Shown here piece by piece: positions 36,188-49,500 of a stretch of DNA of 64,000 bases. The stretch comes from Nicotiana tabacum. Lineage: Eukaryota; Streptophyta; Magnoliopsida; Solanales; Solanaceae. Made by a program: the position numbers and the translations under genes. The stretch's first letter is position 1. Each line of letters opens with the position of its first letter. The stretch spans positions 139,833,560-139,897,559 of the forward strand of contig NC_134085.1 in NCBI RefSeq assembly GCF_000715075.1. The letters run 5' to 3'. The notes under the pieces were generated by a model, which was not told the DNA's origin, ran no database searches, and worked only from the letters and a program-made list of their open reading frames with translations.

Positions 36188-36780
36188 TTTTAGCGGGGAA
36201 GATAAAGCATTAGTTGAAACTCCTGCACCATACAAGATAAAATATTACTCAATTGAGTAAAAACGAATTTAAACCTTATCCATACACTCCACACCAAAAA
36301 GAATAGTCCTTTTATAGTCAATAACTGCGACATGGGTGAGAACAGAATTAGAAAGAGAGAAAGATTTACCAGACAATGTTCACAACTAATTGAGAGTCGA
36401 AAGTGAGAGACTGCGTTATAGTAGCTTCCCTTTTCTGGCATAGAAAATTGAGATATTTTCTCAGCTGGAGGGTTTATAGCTCCTAAACCAAAATATCAAA
36501 TGACCTCCAAGGGTACTATTGTAATTTCATAAGGTTAGTTTGGAGGGTGGACTCAGTTGTGGGGACGGTATGGAGGCAAGCATGGAATCTTTTATCGCAT
36601 ATTGTAATGAGCAAAGAAGAAGCCACAAAGCGAAGAGCTTTCAAAAGGATAATAAGAGAACCACACGACCCAATCACAAAGAGAGATGGACGAAAAAGAT
36701 CATTGAAACCCAGCACTTTTTGCTTCTATTTCATTGATCTCTCTCCCTAATTCAATTCCTCAGTTGTTGAAATTCCGAAA
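36188..36780. promoter_or_regulatory. Shared (bidirectional) promoter region of the PPR and DUF2470-type genes
   Basis: Only 593 bp separate the two divergent start codons (36187 minus, 36781 plus). The interval must hold both 5' UTRs and both promoters unless transcripts overlap. The right side is purine-rich (36590-36700). No clear TATA box stands out on either strand. Confidence 0.6.
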
Positions 36781-39700
36781 ATGCTGATGGTAGAACCCGC
36801 CGTCGCCGCCGTCCGTTTCTCGGCCAGTAACTTCAACTCCACCCACCCCCGGTTTTCTCACTCCGCCAGCTTCTCAATCCCTCGGTACTACTACTACTTT
36901 TCCTATTACTGCTAATTACAGCTAATTATCTTCTAATAACAGTAAAAGCACAGCTAAAATGAGAAGTTTGCTTGTAGGAATAAATTTAGGAGATTAACGA
37001 CGGAGCATGGCGGTGGAAGAATAAGAACGGGTAAGGGAAAATGTGGAATTAAAGCAAGTACGAAAGATCAGTCAAGTGCGGGTACTGGACCGGTGAAACA
37101 GAATGCGAAGCCGTCCAGGTATCATCCGTTTGAAGACATTTCGGATTCAGAAACTGGGGAGAATGAGGAAGCTCAACTTACGCCTGCTGAAACTTCTAAA
37201 ACAATCATTGAGGCAATGATCGTACTCTTTCCTTTTATTTTGCGGAAAAATTGATGGGTTCATCTTTGCTTCGAGTTACTTATAAAAAGAATATCTTAGT
37301 TCTGAATGGTATATTGGAAGAATTTAGTGCTTTTAATGCTAATGTAAAGAGATTCTTAGTGATTAGCTGTTGGAAAGTTATAAAGAAAGAAATAACAGAA
37401 AGTTTGGAATCACCTAAGACTTTGTTTCCTCGCTGAACTGTAGCTTCTCAATGCCCTTGGATATCAACTTTTAAATTTAAACAACTTTAACGGTAGTTGA
37501 ATTTAGTGCTGATTTTGCATAATGCTATAATGCTTTTACAAACTCTCGGTGGCTCGGTGTCAGGACATTACTCCCAGGCTCTCAATATCTTATTGCTTTC
37601 CCTTCATTCCTGTCACGAACAAATATGATATTTCTTTTACCACTTGATCTTTAGTTACACAGCAAAACAACAATCATGATTTCAGGTTTAGTAAATAATG
37701 GAGTGCATGAGAGCTTTTTCTGGCCAGATGTGTGTTGCATAATTGCTGAACTCGGAAAGCTACTTATCATTGTAGCTAGTTGTGGTAAAGCTAATATTGC
37801 TTTTACCACTTGATCTATAGGTAAACAGCAAAGCAACACTCATGTTTTCAGGTGTGGTCAACAATGAAGTGCATGAGAACATTTTCTGGCCAGACTTGCC
37901 TTACATAACTGATGAACTTGGAAGTAAGCTGTTCAATTCTTGTCATTTAGCATGTTTTCCTGCTGCCAGTACTTTTTGGTCATGGTTAGTGGCATATTCT
38001 CACTCCTTTATGAAGGTTTATGTGCTTTGCCTTTCTGTCAGACATCTACTTTCAAGTAAAGAATGATGAAGACATCCTGCAAACTCTGACAGCTGAAGAA
38101 AATGTCGTGGTATGGACATTGAAGCTAAAAAGTTCTGTTATTCCTGTTTACATAATGGTTAATTGCTACATTTTCCTTTTCACGTTTTTGGTGATTGTTG
38201 ACTCAGACAGAGCATACTGCCGTCTCCAAGTATTTCCAAATGATTTTGCTATGCTTGATATATATTTTTTGATTAGTCAACTATCGTCCAGTGTGATACT
38301 TACCTTTTTGCAAAATCATGTCATCAATGTATAATGATGCAAGTTGTGTTATGCTCGTTTATGTATCACACTGGATAAGTTTGTTTGAGTAAAGCAACTT
38401 CTTGATAGCTGTTTCTATAATTATTTTCCGTGGAAAGACTGTCCTATCACATAATTACTCGCCTGTGAACTTTGGAGATAAACTGGACTTTGCCTTTACA
38501 CATTCTTGTCTGTTCCAACTATCTTGGAGCTCTTTTAACCTTCCAGAAAAGGAAAAAGGAAAGGCTTTTGAATAGTGAGAGGCAGCTAGTGCATGCATAA
38601 TATTAATAACTACGATGAAGCTCGCACAAGTCATCTTTTTTGTTATCTTCCTAGGTAGTTTCTAACAAAAAGTTGATAAGAAATGAGTTCTGAATGCTTG
38701 CTTAAATTTCAAATACGATGCAGCAAGTAATTATTGGCCTAGATACCGCTGAAATGCTAAGTGAGCTAGAGTCATTTGGTCAATCTGAAGTTGATTATGG
38801 CATAGATGAATTTGACGACGAGGACAGTGATATTGATGACGAAGATGACCTCGATGAAGATGACGACGATGATGGTGATGAAGATGAAAGTGACTATGAC
38901 AAGGTATTTGCTTATTTGATCTGTTTTACTTTTTAGAATGTGAGTAACTGCACTTTCCATTTATAAACATCAGTTAAAATGCTTGTTCACAGGATTGGGT
39001 TGCCATTCTTGATGATGAAGATCAGGATGGGGATTCTGACGGGTCATTGGGAGACTGGGCTAAATTAGAAACCATGCGCTCTTCTCATCCAATGTATTTT
39101 GCCAAAAAGATTGCCGAGGTGATTTTCCACGTCATTGGTTTCATGGCATGAAAAGTCAAAGTTAAATCTAAGAGAGGCATCAAGTCGGCTTCCTATTAAG
39201 TGAAATTAGCACATTATTACATTCAATTTTCGGCATACGCACATGCTGTGCTGGCATTATATCTTTTGAATCTGCTATTTAATTGGTAATTTAACCCATT
39301 TCTTTTGTGGTCTACTTTGGTGCTCAGGTTGTGACAGATGATCCTATAGATTTTATGGACCAGCCTCCTGCAGGTCTTGCTATACAAGGCGTTCTAAGGC
39401 CGTCCTTCCTTGAAGAGCACACTACTATTCAAAAGCAGATATCCGAACATAGGCTGAGTGACGCTGACTTAAACCAGATGGAAAAAGATGAAGACCATAA
39501 AGAAAAGGGCGGTATTCATATAAATGGCCACAAACATGAGAGTGGATCATCACAAGATAGTCCAAGCTGGGCAGAATTGGAGAAGGATGAGAACCTAGGA
39601 AATGGAACTTCATTTTACAAGCTAGAGATGATCAAAATTCAGTTAATTTCTTCCAATGGGAATCAGGTAATGTGCGTAGGTTTTATGAGGTTCAACCTTG

Positions 39701-41534
39701 AATGTTGTTAACATTCCATTCTTCACTCTGCATGTATCTCAGTTTATATAGTGCAAGTTGTGTATCCACAGTAATTATTTTGGTCATCTCGAAACTCATT
39801 GTAGACAAGATCCATGGGATATTATTTTATTATTTTTAATTCTGAATCAATTGTTTTAAAAGAAATTTGATCAGTTCTATATCTGCATTCTTTGACCATT
39901 TTGTGCTTGTGGTATTCCTGTTAACATATTTATCATTATTCAGGGATTACCAAGTTTATGTTGTCTATTTTGGTGCTCACAGATCTTTGTTGAGTTAGAT
40001 GATTTTAGGAGAGCTAGGCCTGATGCAATAGCACATTCAACTGCCAAAATAATATCTCGGCTTAAAGCTGCTGGAGAGAAGACTACACAGGCTCTTAGAT
40101 CTCTCTGTTGGAGATGCAAGGGAATTCAGGTGGAGGTATGGCCCTTCAGCCTTTAATAAGAGATTATAGGATTGCCCTGAGATCAATCTTGTTTTTCAGT
40201 CCTCAGAATTCATTACTATACAACCCACTAACCCAGGGATTGGTTTACCTGTTTCGTCCTAGGTAAAATAATATAACAAACCATGCAACTCAGCCTCCCT
40301 TTCTCCTGCACTGGAGAAATTTTTGATAAGATAAGATAAAAACAGAAGCCTGAACATGTTACTGGAAGATAAAATGTCCTCAATAATCCTTTTCTCCTGA
40401 TAACAAAGCCTAATATTGTAGCCAGCATTTTGAATTGAAACAGACGAATTTCAGTTCTGTTATGTATTCACATTTTGGAAATACGAGTGCTCAGCACTTG
40501 GCTGAGATTATAATGGAAAGGTATCTTATACATAGAACCTAGTTCCTCCATTTATTATGACGCTCACTGGGGAATTCATCTCGAGTTTCTTGTTGTGATT
40601 TATGTCAGGAGGTGTCTCTGATTGGTGTGGACAGCCTTGGTTTTGACTTGAGAGTTTGCTCTGGGACACAAGTCCAAACACTGCGGTTTTCATTTAGGAA
40701 GCGGGTAAGACATTTTGGTACTTTTGCTTCTTAAGATTTTCAGGACCCCATCATTAATTTCTAGTCTTGTTGCATGTCAACTATTTTGTAAATGAATTCC
40801 TTCTTGGTGGATCAAAGTTTTTGACACAAACCTACAAACAGGCTCTGCCTAGTGGGTACAGAAGTTAGACGCCACCTTTAAAGTGTGTGACCATCTCATA
40901 TAAAAGTTTAGGTTGTTAGAGAGGCACACTTTTCTTTCTCAATTATGTCTTAACGGAGTACCCTCACGAGCATGCCTGATACTTCATTATTGGCCAAACA
41001 CGTACGATTTTCTTTTCGGCAGAGGATGGCGGTGAAAAACATGGTCAATGAGAATTGGCAATAGCCGATCTCAACTTGTTTTCTACTGAAGCGTAGTAAT
41101 TGTTGTTGACAAGTGGTGGTGAGGCTTGGATGTAAGACATGCATTGCTGTGATACGAATGTGAAGTATGCCACCACCTTATTTTAAAACTTTAAACTATT
41201 AGAGAGAGCACACCTTTTGTTTACTTAACTATTTCTTCCACAGCTAAACTCTCATGGTTTTAGCTTTTAGGGAATCATATGTTCTACTACCATAGGTAGT
41301 CCTTTTTCGTTTTCATTTCTTTCAGCAAGAGAAAAGTTAGAAACCTTGAAGACAAACTGTATTCTTCAGTGGCAGCATATCTCCTTTATTCAATGTCGGA
41401 GAAAAGGTAATAGAATGTTGTTTTTGCAGGCCTCGTCAGAGTATAGTGCTGAAAGACAACTCAATGATCTACTGTTTCCCCGGATCCACCACAAGTCGCG
41501 CCAAAAGAAAGAAAGTCACCAAGCTGAATCATGA
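36781..41534 (+). CDS. At3g49140-like plastid protein with DUF2470-type C-terminus
   Basis: Exons: 36781-36884, 36978-37212, 37821-37923, 38042-38109, 38724-38903, 38993-39118, 39328-39666, 39983-40135, 40609-40704, 41430-41534; 502 aa deduced (Arabidopsis relative about 499, from memory). The N-terminus is rich in Ser/Ala/Arg, like a plastid transit peptide. RYHPFEDI and TIIE|VNSKATLMFSG follow. An acidic run (residues about 195-228) precedes DWVAILDDED. The C-terminal region, about 385-480 (RPDAIAHSTAKIISRLK, SLCWRCKGIQVEEVSLIGVDSLGFDLRV), resembles DUF2470, found in HugZ/heme-oxygenase-like and FMN-binding-related proteins. TAIR labels the relative a PPR protein, but I see no PPR repeats. 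The biochemical role is unknown. Exon 2 fits best with a GC donor at 37213; a dead copy of exon 3 lies in intron 2. Confidence 0.9.
37655..37756 (+). pseudogene. Dead tandem copy of exon 3 in intron 2
   Basis: A 166-bp tandem duplication (copy 1 from about 37634, copy 2 from 37800) carries the acceptor region and exon 3. Copy 1 keeps an acceptor AG (tgatctttag) and an open frame of 34 codons (LHSKTTIMISGLVNN..., versus VNSKATLMFSGVVNN... in the working exon). Its donor reads a|agctac in place of a|gtaagc, so the GT is gone. It should not be spliced as an internal exon. Confidence 0.85.
40865..41225. repeat. Decayed repeat in intron 9 with related flanking segments
   Basis: Two similar segments, about 40867-40935 and 41168-41225, share a ccacctt ... 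gtttaRgttgttagagag-like core with tcac/cacactttt endings. They flank about 230 bp of unrelated sequence. This could be a small non-autonomous element with direct terminal repeats, but borders and target duplication are not clear. Confidence 0.35.
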
Positions 41535-42603
41535 AAAGCTAAGAGACAAAGGTCTAGTTATTCTCTAGACTAGTTCTTGTTGTGCTTCTGACTCAGAATT
41601 GTATATAGCATGTAGTCATTGTTTGATCCACCCCATCATACTTATTTCCGTTGAGAATCATAATTACTCAGTGATTACTTTAATTTTAATATGAACTCGA
41701 CTTTGTACAGCTTAATTCCCCTGTTGAAGGAATTTTGGTAATAGTTATTCCTTTTTCATTTTTGTGTTGTGCGAGACTTCGGAACATTTTGCTTATGTTC
41801 AGCCGAACAAAAGGTCATCGGTTGTATACTTAAATATTCATAAGAACAAAAGGTGCGATTTGTTGTACTGGTACATTTGTTTCGCTTACAAGCACAGGAA
41901 TAATTTTAACTTAAAATTACATGCAGACACCAATGGAATATTGAAAAACAAAAAGCTGTCAAGAGACACATCTTTGAGGTCCCTCTAATTTTGTTTTTGT
42001 AAAAATTAGTCTTTAGTGTAATTTACTATATGCACGTTGTGAAATGCCACTCTTCAAGCAATGGTTAATTACTTTTTAATATCTATACATTATATCCTTA
42101 AATTTGGTACGCCTATATTTTTTTCTTGCAGAACTGCTTCTAAGAATCTAACTTTAATATGCATGGACCTTCAAATTTTCAGAGATTTGGTAAACAGTAT
42201 GTTTATTATTTTGTGAAATAGTTAAATAAATTTTTTGTCTAATTTGTCTATTCCATTTTCCACAGTTAATTTGGTTTACAAATACTAGCATTGTAAAAGG
42301 TGAGGCATTTCACCTAGTACAGAGTGAGGCATAAGCCACGAGACATAGGGATAAGTCCCGTGGATAATTAACTTTTTTTAAATAAATTAATAAAATTATA
42401 TAGGAGTGTTATAAAAAGTATGAGAGATTTATAAGTCTGCAAAAAATTCAAGAATTTCAAAAGGCAGGAAAAAGTAGTAAAATATCTAAATATGTTCATT
42501 CACATGTCCTCGAACAGTAATAAGTCCTTGAATTTTTTATTTTGTCCCTAAAATTAATGATGATATTTTGTACTTCAATACCACATAAGAGGAGGGTGAT
42601 TTG
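41535..42603. other. 3' flank and intergenic sequence
   Basis: A/T-rich; contains the 3' UTR of the DUF2470-type gene and then non-coding sequence. No domain or RNA gene recognised. A G/C-richer phrase at 42300-42365 (gaggcataagccacgagac) looks like repeat residue. Confidence 0.45.
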
Positions 42604-43539
42604 TGTGGTGTTCAATTTTTTGCGTGCAAAGGTTATAGAAGGATCTGGTTCTTCTATGTGTTCCTTATACTACAGTAGTTGAATAATAAATGCAGAAAGT
42701 AAAGAACACACGTATTTTTACGTGAACAACACCCGGCTCAAACGGTGAAAAAACTATGACCTACTACCCAGGTTGATTTTTCACTAAATCACTGAGCCGA
42801 AACAGCACTACAAAACTCTTGTAAACCTAAGGATTACCTCTAACCTTTTGTGGTAACCAGCCTCAGACTGTTGTGACAATTTCAAGTTAACTCCCATTTG
42901 AATAATACACTAGAGTACCTAGTACAAATGCTTCTATAGAAAGCTGAAAGGTACAACTCAAAAGCCCTACTACAATGAAACTAGAATAAAAGACAGACAC
43001 TTAGAACTGATTCTTCTATCTGGTTCATGTCGCTTCAGGTTCGCACACTTAAATCACACAGGAATTGCTTACAAAATGCCTTGCTAGTTTGCTCTCAATT
43101 CGTGCTTCCACTTATGTATTTGTGTGTCCCTATAAAATGAGAACATCCTTAAATATATAGAGTTAGTAGAATAGGAAATAACTAGAGTTCTAATGATATA
43201 CTCTTCCTTGGTGGAAGAGTTCTAGTTATCTTCAAATTCTAACGCCTCCATTATCTAGGATAGAGTTCTCTTCGAGTAAGGAGTCCTGCTCTTTATCAAA
43301 TATACAACCTTTTCGTTCAGGAGATATCCAATATAACTATTTATGCTTATCTCCTTCACGTGCATGCCTTGTGCTCGAATCTGCCCGTGTCTGTATATAC
43401 TATATATGGACCTGGTTCATGCGTGTGTTTCTTTGTCAATCATCAAAACATCAACTCAGCTCAACATCAACACAATATTAGAATACATTCTATTTAAATA
43501 CATAAATCATCAAGGACCAGGTTCATTAGGTTATTAACA
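42604..43539 (-). mobile_element. 3' LTR of a Sirevirus-type copia element
   Basis: On the minus strand it starts tgttaataacc (43539 side) and ends near 42604. It lies downstream of pol and the env-like region of a copia element in the same orientation. The phrase acgtgaacaacacccggctc with a following gtgaaaa is the common layout of Solanaceae copia LTRs. The outer border is approximate to within a few bases (several alternative TG positions at 42602-42607). Confidence 0.65.
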
Positions 43540-43872
43540 TTATAGTCCAAAGTAAAAAGTACAACCTATCTTCTCTTTTTTGGTATCGAAAAGTTGCATA
43601 ATTATTTTAGATAACCAGATTTTATTAGATCTTACTCATGGCCATTTAGGCAACTTCAAATGCTATCATGGAGTCAAGTATCACTTACCAATCTAAGGAT
43701 ATTAGCCATCTAAGAAACATCAACAAAACAACTAGAGAAAAAGCAGTTGATTAGCATTGATTAGATTCATCCACAAAGCATAAAAGAAAATAGCAGTACT
43801 GTACCATGAGCAAAAAGAGTTTTAAAAAAATTCCATTTGGGTCACTATTTTTCTAACTAGGCTAGGAAAGAT

Positions 43873-45984
43873 TTAATGCTGGGAAGGACCAGGTTCTTGG
43901 TTTCTGGCCTGAAGCAGTTTCAACATGTCATGAAGAATGCCTTCATTCTTCTCCTTTTCCTTTGCAAGCTCAGTCCTGAGAGCATTCCTCTTAGTTTCTA
44001 CTTCAACCAGTCTCTTCTTCAACCTCTCAATCTCAGCATCCTTAGCCCCACTTTCCTGCACCAAGGCTCTCACTTTGCTGTTCATAGGAACCTTCTTGGA
44101 TGAACCAAATTCTTTGGGAGCAGTATGGACTTCATAGTCACATGCAGTCAAGGTGTTGGCCTCAAAGTGATCTTTGCTTGTGCTAACATCCTACCTTGCA
44201 GTGAGCAAGCACAACAGTGAGAATCAATCCATATGGTATGGCGTGAGTTTTGGTACCAGTTAGAACCCTATCAAGGAGTTGGATGATAAACACCAACCAA
44301 TTGATCTGCCTCCCACTATCCGACACTCCATAAGGATCGGGTCTGTGAAGGTGGCAATGTGCCTTCTTTCCTGCCTTTGCAACACAACCTTGTTGATGAA
44401 TTCAAAAAGAAACTTGTGGGTAGGCTTCATATCACTTTTGTACACAGCCTTGGGCTATAACTCTGACTCATTGTCAGCAAATTTCCTTGTAATGGCAAGG
44501 GAGGTAGGTAGATTTTCTAGGCTTGGCCATTTCAGCTCTTTGTAATCATTGTACCTTTCAGCATGTACCCGTAGAATCTCTCACAATTCCTTGTCGTCAA
44601 AGCTCACAGTTATCCCTTTCATCACACTATAACCATGCCATTCTTGATTTTACAATTTGCCATGAGCTTCACAATCTCAGTTCTGGCAAGTCTTCTTTCC
44701 ATCTGAAGGACTATGTCCTTCCAACCCTGAAGTTCTAGCTTCTCTAACAGCACCACCATTCTTTCCTCCTCCAAGTCCCTGATGAGTCTATCTTTCAAGA
44801 CTATTTTCTTGCCAAACTTCACCATCTTGTCCTATTCTTCATCACTTTCCTCTTCTTTTTCACTTTGTTCTTCCTCCACTACTTGCACTTTCCTAGATTT
44901 TCTGGCAGACCTGGTTCTTTTTGCCAAGGTAGAAGGCTCTACATCAATAGTGTTTGAAGGAGACTTCTTTTTTGAAGTCTTTATTTTGTTTGCCTTTGGA
45001 GTCATAACCTCTACCTCCTCTCCCTTGTCTTCATCATGAAGAACCAGGTCCATACCTCATTTTTCAATTACCTCAACAGGCTCACTCACTTTCTTCTTTC
45101 CCTTTGCAACAACTTTTCTTTTGCTCTCTTCTAAGGTTCTTTCAAGTTCAGCCTCACTCTGCTTCTTCTGACTTCTTGTAGCTCTTCCTCTTGTAGGAGG
45201 AGTCTCTACAGGGATAGAAGAGGTAGGTTTTCTTTTCTTGTTTGCCCTAGCAATTCCAGGGATTTTAACTCTTAAACATTTCTTCTTTTTCGGATTGTAG
45301 CTGTCATACACTCGTTTCAGTAAGTCTTCGAGGGGTTCCTGCATAGATGGAATAGGTTCTTGGAACCTCTTCCTCAACCTAACCATCCCCTCAGTTGCAC
45401 TTGCATCACAAAACCCACTTCCCCTTCTTCTCTCCAACTTTCTTCCTCCTTAACAACTTCCTCACTCCACAACACCATAGCCACTGTCTTCCCAGTCAAC
45501 CCAACAGGAGTAGGTGAACATTCAACCACTCCTTATTTTCCCTTTCCCCTCACATCACCTTGATCATCATCACTATCTTTTAATTTTGTCTTTTTATTTT
45601 TACCACCAATTATTTTAAACTCAATGATCTCTACCCCACAATAGTACCAACCAACACAAATCTGTTCTCCAAATTTTCAGCAACTCCAGAAATTATATTA
45701 GATGTAATATTAGGACCAAATGTTACATGCTATATTTCAGATGAAACAATTTCTTCCCCCTTAGTTGCAGACTTAAAGGATTCTTCAGATTTTTAGGATT
45801 CTTCTACCTGGCTTGCTTTCAATTTTTCATTTATTTTCTTGATTTATTCACTGCTAACGATTGTCTTGCGAGCCAGCCTCTCAATCCTTCCTTTCTTAGA
45901 TCTAGGTGTGGTTAAGGGTGTGATCGAAGGTGTAGGTGTAGCTTTCTTGGGTGTTGAAAATGGGTTTTGAGATAGGTTTTCCAT
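43873..45984 (-). pseudogene. Envelope-like ORF region of the Sirevirus-type copia, broken
   Basis: Several minus-strand frames lie between the end of pol and the 3' LTR, where Sireviruses carry an extra env-like gene. A plausible ATG is at 45984 (MENLSQNP, then Ser/Thr/Pro-rich and basic sequence). The middle part (45057-45437 and 44832-45053) is rich in Lys/Arg and Glu. The last frame (43873-44151) is a heptad-like coiled coil (AEIERLKKRLVEVETKRNALRTEL). Stops and frameshifts break it repeatedly. No function has been shown for this plant retrotransposon protein; the env label follows position and family habit only. Confidence 0.65.
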
Positions 45985-46568
45985 TGATGTTTGCAGATGG
46001 GATCTGTGTGTAGAAGAGATCAAAGAAGATAGAGAGAATTATGGCTGCTAGAAAATTAGAATTGAGGAAATAGGTAAGGCCAAATAAATTTAAGCAAGGA
46101 GAGTTTAAGTGGGTAACGACAACTTTTAGAAGCTCAGAAGTCTAATCAATTTGGGAAAGTCAGTTTGAAAAGACATTAGTGTCTTCCCTAAAATCTAGGC
46201 AATTATGGCGCGTGGGACTCTCTTTAGGTGAAATTGGTTCATTTGTAATGGATAAACTTGAGGGGGTTGGAATTAAATGGGACTCTTTTTTTTTATCATT
46301 GATCCAAATACAATTATTTCAAAGTTTGCAGAGTAGAGAGTACATACTATGTAATGTTGATGAACCAGGTTCTTCACTGAGAGTTCTCTTGTGTAAGTCT
46401 GAATTTATTTTTTAAGAAAATAAAGATAATATCATAGAGATTAATGAGACATTTTAGCACATGGACAAGATTATACTAGTGAAATTATGAGACTAAGCAA
46501 AATCTAATCTAATTATGTACAAAATTCACAAATTATCTAACCAATTATTAAGTTAGAACTGGTTCCTT

Positions 46569-49500
46569 TTAGGTGATCTTAATCATCCCTAATTCTAACC
46601 TATTCTTTTCAAAGTGATCTCTACTTAGAGCTTTTGTGAAAATATCAGCTATTTGCTTGTCAGTAGCACAAAATTCTACAATGATCAAACCTTTTTCATA
46701 GTTGTCCCTTAAAAAGTGATACCTAACATCTATGTCCTTAGTTCTTTTGTGATAAACTGAGTTCTTGATCATACTAATTGCACTGGTGTTGTCACAAAAG
46801 ATGTGGATAAAACCGACATCAATTTCAAATTCTATTAATTTTTGTTTGATCCATAATAATTGTGCACAACAAGAGGCAGCATCCACATACTTAGCTTCAG
46901 CAGTAGACAGGGCCACCGAATTTTACTTTTTGGTGGCCCAAGACACAAGATATGAGTCAAGAAAGTGTGTCATACCTGAGGTGCTCTTTTCATCCATAAG
47001 AAAACCCACATAATCAGCATCAGCATATCTCACTAAGTTAAAATTACTACCTTTTGGATACCATAGACAGAGGTCAATGGTTCCTTTTAGGTATCTCAAG
47101 ATCCTCTTCATAACAGTAAAGTGAGACTTCTTTGGATTTTCCTGAAATCTAGCACAAAGGCCTACAATGAAAACAATGTCAGGTCTACTAGTAGTGAGAT
47201 ACAATAAAGAGCCAATCATTACCCTATACATCTTCTCATCAACAGATGAACCAGGTTCATCTATATCCAATTTTGTGGTTGTTTCTTTAGGAGTGTCAAT
47301 TTCTTTGAAATCTTCCATTTTAAACCTTTTAAGCAACTCTTTTACATACTTTTGCTGATGGATCATAGTTCCATTTGAATTTTGTTTAATTTGTAAGTTT
47401 AAGAAGAAATTAAGCTCACCCATCATACTCATTTCAAATTCACTCCTCATTAGTTGAACAAGTTCTTTACTTAACTTATCTGTAGTTGCTCCAAAGATTA
47501 TATCATCAACATATATCTGAACTACCAAGAGATCTTTACCTTTTTCTTTCAAGAATAAAATATTATCAATTTTACCTTTATTGTAGCCATGCTCGAGCAA
47601 TAATTTTGACAATCTTTCATACCATGCTTTTGGATCCTGCTTGAGCCCATAAAGTGCCTTGTCAAACTTGTATACATGATCAGGATATTCCTTGCTTTCA
47701 AAGCCAGGAGGTTGCTTGACAAACTCTTCTTCCTTTAGGTAACCATTGAGGAATGCACTCTTGACATCCATTTGATGGAGAGTGAATTCCATGTAAGCAA
47801 TAAAGGCTATAAGGAGTCTAATTGCTTCCAATCTTGCAATTGGAGCAAAAGAATCATCATAGTCTATGCCCTCTTCTTGACTATATCCTTGAACCACCAA
47901 TCTTGCCTTGTTCCTTGTAACTGTTTCATCTTCATCAAGTTTGTTTCTGAAGACCCATTTTGTGTCAATTACTGATATGTCCTTGGGTCTTGATACCAGG
48001 TGCCAAACTTGAGTTCTCTCAAATTGGTTGAGTTCATATTGCATTGCATTCATCCAGTCTGCATTCTGCAAAGCCTCAGTAATATTTTTAGGTTTAATGA
48101 GAAATAAAAAAGTATCAAAAGCACAAAGATTCTTCAAAGAAGATCTAGTTTCGATTCCATAGGTTGGATCAGTGATTATGTTCCCAATGAGATGAGAATT
48201 TTGATACTTGTAAAGTTTCACAACCAGTTGGTTTCCCTTAGATGTTCCTTCAATGTTTTATTGCTGAGGAACAGGTTCATGGACAGGTTCCCTCGAGGTT
48301 TGAGGATCAGTTCCTCTTTGTTCAGTTCCCTGTCAGGTTGCCCTAGGTGGAAGGACCTATTCCATTATCTGTTCCTTCCTCTAGTGCAAATTCAGTATGG
48401 GATGTGGTTTCATTTGAGTTTCTTACCTGCCCAATTGCTTCATCATCATGTTCCTGCCTCTTAGAAAGAATGTTAATTTGATCAAAAATCACATGTACAT
48501 TTTCTTCTATACACATAGTTCTTTTGTTATAAATCTTATAAGTTTTACTCTGTTAAGAATATTCCAAGACAACTGTCGCATTACTTCTGGGATCAAACTT
48601 ACCTAGGGAGTCTTTTCCATTATTGTACACAAAGAACATGCATCCAAATGCCCTAAGATGGGATACATTTGGTTTTCTCCTTTAAGTAACTCATAGGGAG
48701 TCTTCTCAACAAGAGGTCTAGTCATGCACCTATTTAGGATGTAGCATGCAATGTTCACACCTTATGCCCAGAAACTATGGGCCAATTTACTAGCAAAAAG
48801 CATAGTCCTAGCCATTTCTTCTAATATCCTTTTTTTAACTACTCCATTTTGTTATGGAGTACTAAGAGCAGAAAAGTTATGATTCAGTGCCATGATCAGA
48901 CCTAATTGATGCAATTTGATTACCTAGTTATTTCTGAATTTTTCTATCGAATGAAGTGAAACATGTCAAATTCTTCATATTTAGATGTTAAGAACAATGT
49001 TCAAGTATACCTAGATTAATCATCAACAAGCACCATAACATATCTCTTTGCACCTCTGCTCAATATACTCATTTGTCCACAAAGATCCATATGGACCAGT
49101 TCTATCGTCCTGGTAGTACTTGCCATGTTCTTGCTTTTGAAAGAGGATCTTATCTGCTTCCCCCTTGCACAAGCCTCACAAACTTTATCTTCCTTGAACT
49201 TAATGATAGGCAGGCCTATCATCAAGTTCTTGGAGACTAATTTGTTGAGTTGGCTTAGACTAGCATGTCAAGTCTCTTGTTCCAAAGAAGGGGATCATTA
49301 TCCAATACACTTAAGCAAGTGAGTTCATTATCTAACAGTGTGGACAAATCCACCACATATATGTTATTCACTCTTTTTTTCCTACAAAACTATCTTGTCG
49401 GTGATTAATCACAAAGCATTTTGTAGAGGTGAAGGCAACCATGTTACCTCTATCACACAATGTGATACACTTATTAGATTATACTTCAGTCCATCTATCA

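Noticed and set aside
36781..41534. PPR protein label for the At3g49140-like gene
   Set aside because: The Arabidopsis annotation says PPR, but no 35-residue helical repeats are visible; the recognisable part is DUF2470-like.
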